From Rhodococcus sp. HNM0563 (GTDB taxonomy: Bacteria; Actinomycetota; Actinomycetes; Mycobacteriales; Mycobacteriaceae), in NCBI RefSeq assembly GCF_012726195.1, contig NZ_JAASAF010000003.1, positions 62,001 to 126,000 of the forward strand: a stretch of 64,000 bases of DNA, in the 5' to 3' direction. The notes below the pieces were generated by a model. That model worked only from the letters and a program-made list of their open reading frames with translations, was not told the origin of the DNA and ran no database searches. This document shows, one piece after another, positions 59,825 through 64,000 of this stretch; the first letter of the stretch is position 1, and the number at the start of each line of letters is the position of its first letter. The position numbers and the translations under genes were made by a program.

Positions 59825-60595
59825 CTACTTCGCTGCGCGGGCGGTGGCGGCGGTATCGAACTGCTTCATGCGGTCGAGTACCGATTCTGCGGTCGGGTCG
59901 CGCATCTCGTCGACGATGCGGCCGTCGGACAGGAATACGACGCGGTCGGCGTATCCGGCTGCCCGCGGATCGTGCGTGACGATCACGACGGTCTGCTCGA
60001 ACTCGTCGACCGCGGCACGCAGAATCGACAACACTTCGCCGGACGAGTGCGAGTCGAGGTTGCCGGTGGGCTCGTCGCCGAAGATGATCTCCGGCCTGCC
60101 TGCCAGCGCACGCGCACACGCGACACGCTGCTGCTGACCGCCGGACAGTTCGCCGGGCTTGTGGTCGAGACGGTCCCCGAGCCCGAGCCTGCCGACGACG
60201 GTGTCGAGCCATTCGCGGTCCACCTTGCGGCCTGCGATGTCGAGCGGCAGCGTGATGTTCTCGAGCGCGGTGAGGGTGGGCACGAGGTTGAACGCCTGGA
60301 AGACGAAGCCGATGCGGTCGCGACGCAACTGCGTCATTGCCTTGTCGGAGAGCGTCGTGAGGTCGGTGTCGCCGATGAGCACCGCGCCGGACGTCGCACT
60401 GTCGAGTCCGGCGAGACAGTGCATCAAAGTGGATTTGCCGGATCCGGACGGGCCCATGATCGCGGTGAACTCACCGGCAGCGAAATCCTCGGTCACACCG
60501 TCGAGGGCGTGAACAGCGGTTTCACCTGTTCCGTAGATCTTCTTCAGGTCCTGGGCTCGGGCAGCGGGGGCCGAATGCGATGGCATGCGCACCAT
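59825..60595 (-). CDS. ABC transporter ATP-binding protein, LolD/MacB type
   Basis: 256 residues from ATG 60595 (ATG 60586 possible). IMGPSGSGKSTL is Walker A, LSGGQQQRVACARALAGRPEIIFGDEPTGNLDSHSS holds the ABC signature and Walker B, and VIVTHDPRAAGYADRVVFL the H-loop. The 'DEPTGNLD' form is usual in LolD/MacB/FtsE-type exporters, which agrees with the FtsX-type partner just downstream. The two genes form the transporter operon. Confidence 0.95.
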   Translation of the reverse strand: MVRMPSHSAPAARAQDLKKIYGTGETAVHALDGVTEDFAAGEFTAIMGPSGSGKSTLMHCLAGLDSATSGAVLIGDTDLTTLSDKAMTQLRRDRIGFVFQAFNLVPTLTALENITLPLDIAGRKVDREWLDTVVGRLGLGDRLDHKPGELSGGQQQRVACARALAGRPEIIFGDEPTGNLDSHSSGEVLSILRAAVDEFEQTVVIVTHDPRAAGYADRVVFLSDGRIVDEMRDPTAESVLDRMKQFDTAATARAAK

Positions 60596-60665
60596 CTTTC
60601 CCGCTGATGCGTCGACGCACCATCGGGGACTCCCCTGATTTACGGTCGGCGCCCATCAGGGATGG

Positions 60666-61427
60666 TCAGCTCCAGCGTGCCTGGCCGCCGTCGAGGGGGA
60701 CGGTGGCGCCGGTGAGATAGCGGGCGTCGTCGCCGACTATCCATGCGATGGCCCGCCCGATGTCCTCCTCGCAATCGCCGATGCGACGCAACGGGATGCT
60801 CTTGACGAACGCAGCGGCTTCCTCGGGGCGATTCTCGGTCCACCACTGCAACCCGGGCGACATGGCGTGCGGCGCGACCGCGTTGACCCGGATGCCGTCG
60901 ACACCCCACTCGGCGGCGGCGGCCCGCGTCAGGCTGCGCAGTGCTTCCTTGACCGAGGCGTACCCCCCGTAGCCGCTCATGTCCCACCGCACCGCGGCCG
61001 ACGACACCATGTTGACGATCGAGCCGCCGCCGCGCTGCTTCATGATCGGATACACGGTCTGCATCGCGTGGAGCGACGCGATGGGCCCGGACGCGTAGGC
61101 CTTCGTCATCAGTTCGGGTGTTAGGTCGAGGACCGGCCCGAGCGGGTTCAGGCTCGCATTGTTGACGAGGATGTCCACTCCCCCGAGCCGCTCCACGGTC
61201 TGCTCCACCGCGGCGGTGATCTGCTCGGTATCGGAGATGTCGCAGGCGATCGGTTCGGCTACACCCCCGAACCCGCGGATCTGCTCGACAGTGTCGACGA
61301 GTTTCGATTCCGTACGACCTGTCACCGCGATCGCGGCTCCCTCACGCGCCAGCGCAAACGCGACGCCCTGCCCGACACCTTGACCTGCTCCGGTGATGAA
61401 CGCGACCTTGCCATCCAATGTGCCCAT
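60666..61427 (-). CDS. Short-chain dehydrogenase/reductase
   Basis: 253 residues from ATG 61427, preceded by GGGAGG. DGKVAFITGAGQGVGQGVAFALAREG is the NAD(P) loop, NNASLNPLGPVLDL the structural motif, and the catalytic set is NMVSSAA and YGGYASVKEAL. It ends GATVPLDGGQARWS. A classical SDR; substrate unknown. It is upstream of the transporter operon on the same strand, 70 bp from the ATPase. Confidence 0.92.
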   Translation of the reverse strand: MGTLDGKVAFITGAGQGVGQGVAFALAREGAAIAVTGRTESKLVDTVEQIRGFGGVAEPIACDISDTEQITAAVEQTVERLGGVDILVNNASLNPLGPVLDLTPELMTKAYASGPIASLHAMQTVYPIMKQRGGGSIVNMVSSAAVRWDMSGYGGYASVKEALRSLTRAAAAEWGVDGIRVNAVAPHAMSPGLQWWTENRPEEAAAFVKSIPLRRIGDCEEDIGRAIAWIVGDDARYLTGATVPLDGGQARWS

Positions 61428-61662
61428 GCGGCGACCTCCCTGTCTCGGCCCCCGCATGGAAGCAGACCTCACAGCTTGCGGGCGTCCGCCGGTCCTGCTC
61501 ACCGGAACACCGCACTGGTACGGAACCTTCCTCCCATTGCCCGGCATGCCGTGGGTCGTGAGGCAACGGAAAGCCGGACTACTGGGGGAAGGCTACGCAG
61601 TGGCCACACCGGCTAGGCTTCCAGCCGATACCCGGACCGCAGGCACCACAAGCGAGGGCAGC

Positions 61663-62283
61663 ATGAACGAGCACAACCACGGCCAGGACACCACGGCTCC
61701 CGAGTCCCTCCCCGCCGAACCACTCCGCATCGACGGCGCGCTGGCGGTCGTAACCGAGGAGTACACGCAGCTCCGCGACCTGGCGATCCGCGCGCTCGCC
61801 GAACTGCTCGGCAGCGCACCGGAGACCGACGAAGACGGCGACATCGCGATTCCCGTCCACGGGTTCGGTGTGTACGTGACGGTCGCGGAGGACGGCCCGC
61901 AGCTGCACATCTGGTCGTCGCTGCTCGGTGAGCTCGCCGACCGTTCCAAGGCCGCCGATCAGCTGGCCGACCTGTCGAGCGAGTGGGCTCGCCTGCGTTT
62001 CACCATCCAGGACGGGCACCTGCTCGTCTCGACGATTCTCGACGCAGATCCTTTCGCGCCGCAGCATCTGATCAATCTGATCGACGAGATCCACGACCTC
62101 ACACACGAACTCGACGACGACTTCGCAGCGCGATTCGGCGGTGTCCTCGACTGCGATGCCGACGACACCGCGTATGCCGGACCGTGTGGGGGCGGCGGCT
62201 GCGGTGAGGGCTGCACGTGCGGTCACGAAGGTGACGCGGGCGATCTGGGCGCCGACATCCCGGTCGGGAAGCCTGAGGCGTAA
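61663..62283 (+). CDS. YbjN/CesT-like protein with a Cys-rich C-terminal tail
   Basis: 206 residues from ATG 61663, with GAGGGC upstream. Residues about 25-160 resemble the YbjN/type III chaperone-like fold: VTEEYTQLRDLAIRALAEL, FGVYVTVAEDGPQLHIWSSLL, ARLRFTIQDGHLLVSTILDADPFAPQHLINLIDEI. The C-terminus carries CGGGGCGEGCTCGHEGD (five Cys in about 12 residues), which looks like a metal-binding tail. I know no family with this combination. It is divergent from the SDR gene and 39 bp upstream of endonuclease IV. Confidence 0.75.
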   Translation: MNEHNHGQDTTAPESLPAEPLRIDGALAVVTEEYTQLRDLAIRALAELLGSAPETDEDGDIAIPVHGFGVYVTVAEDGPQLHIWSSLLGELADRSKAADQLADLSSEWARLRFTIQDGHLLVSTILDADPFAPQHLINLIDEIHDLTHELDDDFAARFGGVLDCDADDTAYAGPCGGGGCGEGCTCGHEGDAGDLGADIPVGKPEA

Positions 62284-62322
62284 TCACTCGGAGTACCGCC
62301 TCGCGGGGCTAATCTGGACGGC

Positions 62323-63093
62323 ATGCGGATAGGCGCTCATGTCCGGCAGGACGACGATCCCATCGGTCAGGGCGAACGGCTCGGCGCGGATCTGGTGCAG
62401 ATGTTTCTGTCGGACCCGCAGAAATGGCATACGCCGGGTGAGCATCCTCGTACCGAGCAGATACTCGCGTCCGAGATCGACGTCGTGGTGCACTCGCCGT
62501 ACGTCATCAACGTGGCGAGTCTGAACAACAGGCTTCGTATGCCGTCGCGGAAAGCCGTCGCCGAGCACGCCGATGCCTCAGCGAAGATCGGCGCGTTCGG
62601 CCTCGTGGTGCACGGCGGGCACGTCCGCGACGGTGAGAGCGTGGCCTCCGGTGTGCAGAACTGGCGCAAACTGTTCGAGAGGCAGGAAGACAAAGGCGGG
62701 TTCGCTGTGCCGATCCTCGTCGAGAACACCGCGGGCGGGGATTTCGCGATGGCCCGCTACATCGACGCGATCGGCCGGCTGTGGGATGCGATCGGCGACT
62801 ACGACGTCGGGTTCTGCCTCGACACCTGCCACGCGTGGGCGGCAGGTGAGGATCTCGTCGACGCCGTCGAGCGAGTGCGGGCACTGATCGGTCGCATCGA
62901 TCTCGTGCATCTGAACAACTCTCGCGACGAGTTCGATTCCGCCCGCGACCGCCACGCGAATCTCGCCGACGGCACCATCGACCCGCAGTTGCTCGCCGAG
63001 GTCGCGTTGAAGGCGAACGCGCCGGTGATCCTGGAGACCCCCGCTGGCGGACTCGCCGACGACATCGCCTATCTGCGTGAGCAGACGTCCTGA
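62323..63093 (+). CDS. nfo: Endonuclease IV (apurinic/apyrimidinic endonuclease)
   Basis: 256 residues. The trinuclear zinc set of Nfo is visible in order: VVHSPYVIN, VVHGGH, ENTAGGD (Glu), LDTCHAW (Asp and His), LVHLNNS, DRHANLADG and ILETP. The family cuts abasic DNA 5' to the lesion during base excision repair. Length is a little under E. coli Nfo (285) as is usual in mycobacteria. Starts at ATG 62323 with GGGGC upstream. Confidence 0.93.
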   Translation: MRIGAHVRQDDDPIGQGERLGADLVQMFLSDPQKWHTPGEHPRTEQILASEIDVVVHSPYVINVASLNNRLRMPSRKAVAEHADASAKIGAFGLVVHGGHVRDGESVASGVQNWRKLFERQEDKGGFAVPILVENTAGGDFAMARYIDAIGRLWDAIGDYDVGFCLDTCHAWAAGEDLVDAVERVRALIGRIDLVHLNNSRDEFDSARDRHANLADGTIDPQLLAEVALKANAPVILETPAGGLADDIAYLREQTS

Positions 63094-63142
63094 GGGCCCC
63101 GTTGCCGGCTCTCAGTGTCCGACCACTGTCACGACCGGGCCG

Positions 63143-64000
63143 TCACGATCGCGCCGAATCGCCTGCCCACTCGTGAACACCCAGAACCCGTAGCAACGCG
63201 AGCGACTCCGCAGCGTGTGTACCGGGTGCAGCCGAATACACGATGACCGATTGATCGACATCCGGGATGTGCAGGGCGTCGCAGTCGAGAACGATCAGGC
63301 CCAACGCGGGATGATTCACCGTCTTCGTGTGGTTCCGCCACCCGCCGACGGTGCCCTTGTCCCACAACTCGGCGAAGTGTGCCGACTCGGTTCGTAATTC
63401 ATGCACGAGCGCGGTCAGGCCTGTGTCGTCAGGGTAGCGGGCAGCCGCAGACCGAAGACTCGCGACCGACTGCTCCGCCGTCGCCTCGAATTCCTCCTCG
63501 GTGGCACCGACCGTGCTCATCCGAGGATCCGCTGGATCGGGGAGAAACCGCAGTCGGTTGATGTTGCGACGATGCGATGGCATCGCCGACCAATCGCCCT
63601 GCAGCGCAGACGCCATCGCGTTCCACGCGAGGACATCACCCTTCGCGCTCATCACCACGACGGGCAGGTCTGCGAACCTGTCGATCAGGCGCAGCACGCT
63701 GGGCCGCACATGCATGTCGATCACGCCCGGGCCGGGAGGCGCAACACCTGCCAGATGGAACAACTGGTTGCGTCCGTCGAGATCGAGTCGTAGCGCCCTG
63801 GCCAGTGCTCCGAGGACCTGCGCTGACGGAACCGATCCGCGCCCCTGTTCGAGCCGGACGACGTAGTCGACACTGATCCCCGCGAGCATCGCCACCTCCT
63901 CGCGGCGCAACCCGGGCGTGCGACGGTGCACACCTGACGGCAGACCGACCTCGCCCGGCGTGATCAGTTCGCGAGCACGGCGCAGCACGGCCGCCAGCTC
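63143..64000 (-). CDS. XRE-family regulator with MmyB-like C-terminal domain, 5' end cut off
   Basis: At least 281 residues are visible. Upstream of the GTG at 63988 the frame continues as ELAAV before the window ends, so the true start lies outside. The HTH is GLRREEVAMLAGISVDYVVRLEQGRG (about residues 25-60), followed by an MmyB-like ligand domain with SVLRLIDRFADLPVVVMSAKGDVLAWN and HPALGLIVLDCDALHIPDVDQS. Members in actinobacteria often control a neighbouring gene. No target is in view. Confidence 0.85.
   Translation of the reverse strand, partial: ELAAVLRRARELITPGEVGLPSGVHRRTPGLRREEVAMLAGISVDYVVRLEQGRGSVPSAQVLGALARALRLDLDGRNQLFHLAGVAPPGPGVIDMHVRPSVLRLIDRFADLPVVVMSAKGDVLAWNAMASALQGDWSAMPSHRRNINRLRFLPDPADPRMSTVGATEEEFEATAEQSVASLRSAAARYPDDTGLTALVHELRTESAHFAELWDKGTVGGWRNHTKTVNHPALGLIVLDCDALHIPDVDQSVIVYSAAPGTHAAESLALLRVLGVHEWAGDSARS

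Noticed and set aside
57110-60607. An 1,165-codon open frame antisense to the ABC transporter genes
   Set aside because: Same artefact; the sense strand encodes clear FtsX and ABC ATPase proteins with all motifs.

Overview
The window is 64 kb of high-GC chromosomal DNA from an actinobacterium. It most likely comes from a mycolic-acid-containing member of the Mycobacteriales close to Rhodococcus. The reasons are a complete two-yrbE/six-mce importer operon, a double-TetR regulator of the Mce3R type, a DUF1023 hydrolase, an excalibur-domain secreted protein, a single-chain acyl-CoA carboxylase of about 1,829 residues, and strong G/C at third codon positions that produces very long antisense shadow frames. 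The genus is inferred from gene content only. No tRNA, rRNA, CRISPR array, intact insertion sequence or prophage was seen.

Layout. 1-8 kb: end of a flavin monooxygenase, then small stand-alone genes (DinB-like, a compact secreted beta-lactamase-fold protein, a CoA-binding protein), then a minus-strand group with an orphan ParA-type ATPase, its overlapping partner, a nuclease-like protein, a lipoprotein and a helical protein. 8.7-14.2 kb: the giant biotin-dependent carboxylase. 14.3-15.6 kb: an acidic-tailed secreted protein and an alpha/beta hydrolase lacking its nucleophile serine. 16.3-19.6 kb: a FabG-like reductase, a ketosynthase III with a large unrecognised N-terminal region, and an excalibur protein. 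19.7-31.6 kb: an MpaB/DUF2236 oxygenase and a mce operon (yrbEA, yrbEB, mceA, mceB, a 72-residue membrane protein, mceC to mceF), with a divergent Mce3R-like regulator upstream. 31.7-35.3 kb: an NAD(P)-binding protein, two small membrane proteins and a NarL/DesK-type two-component system, partly overlapping. 35.3-39.7 kb: a LysR regulator, a metabolite:H+ symporter and an MhpA-like aromatic hydroxylase, a compact catabolic unit. 39.7-47.2 kb: a two-module NRPS (C-A-T-C-A-T-TE, DhbF-like) overlapping a small partner gene. 47.3-50.8 kb: two large hypothetical proteins and a small membrane protein. 51-53.8 kb: an HMG-CoA-lyase-like protein overlapping a glycerate kinase, with a luciferase-like oxidoreductase overlapping it head-on. 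53.9-57.2 kb: an anchored Hsp70-like protein, a lipoprotein and a DUF1023 lipase-fold protein with a WXG-like N-terminus. 57.3-64 kb: an FtsX/MacB-type ABC exporter, an SDR, a YbjN-like protein with a Cys-rich tail, endonuclease IV, and a truncated XRE regulator at the edge.

How parts fit together: many neighbours are translationally coupled (ATGA/GTGA overlaps through the mce operon, ParA-partner, sensor-regulator, NRPS-partner, lyase-kinase and hydrolase-lipoprotein pairs). The strongest candidates for under-described biology are the ketosynthase with the unknown N-terminal half, the MceC-like mini membrane protein inside the mce operon, the orphan ParA group, and the lipase-fold/lipoprotein pair that resembles a type VII effector and its immunity protein. 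All functions are predictions from sequence reading; no database search was run.
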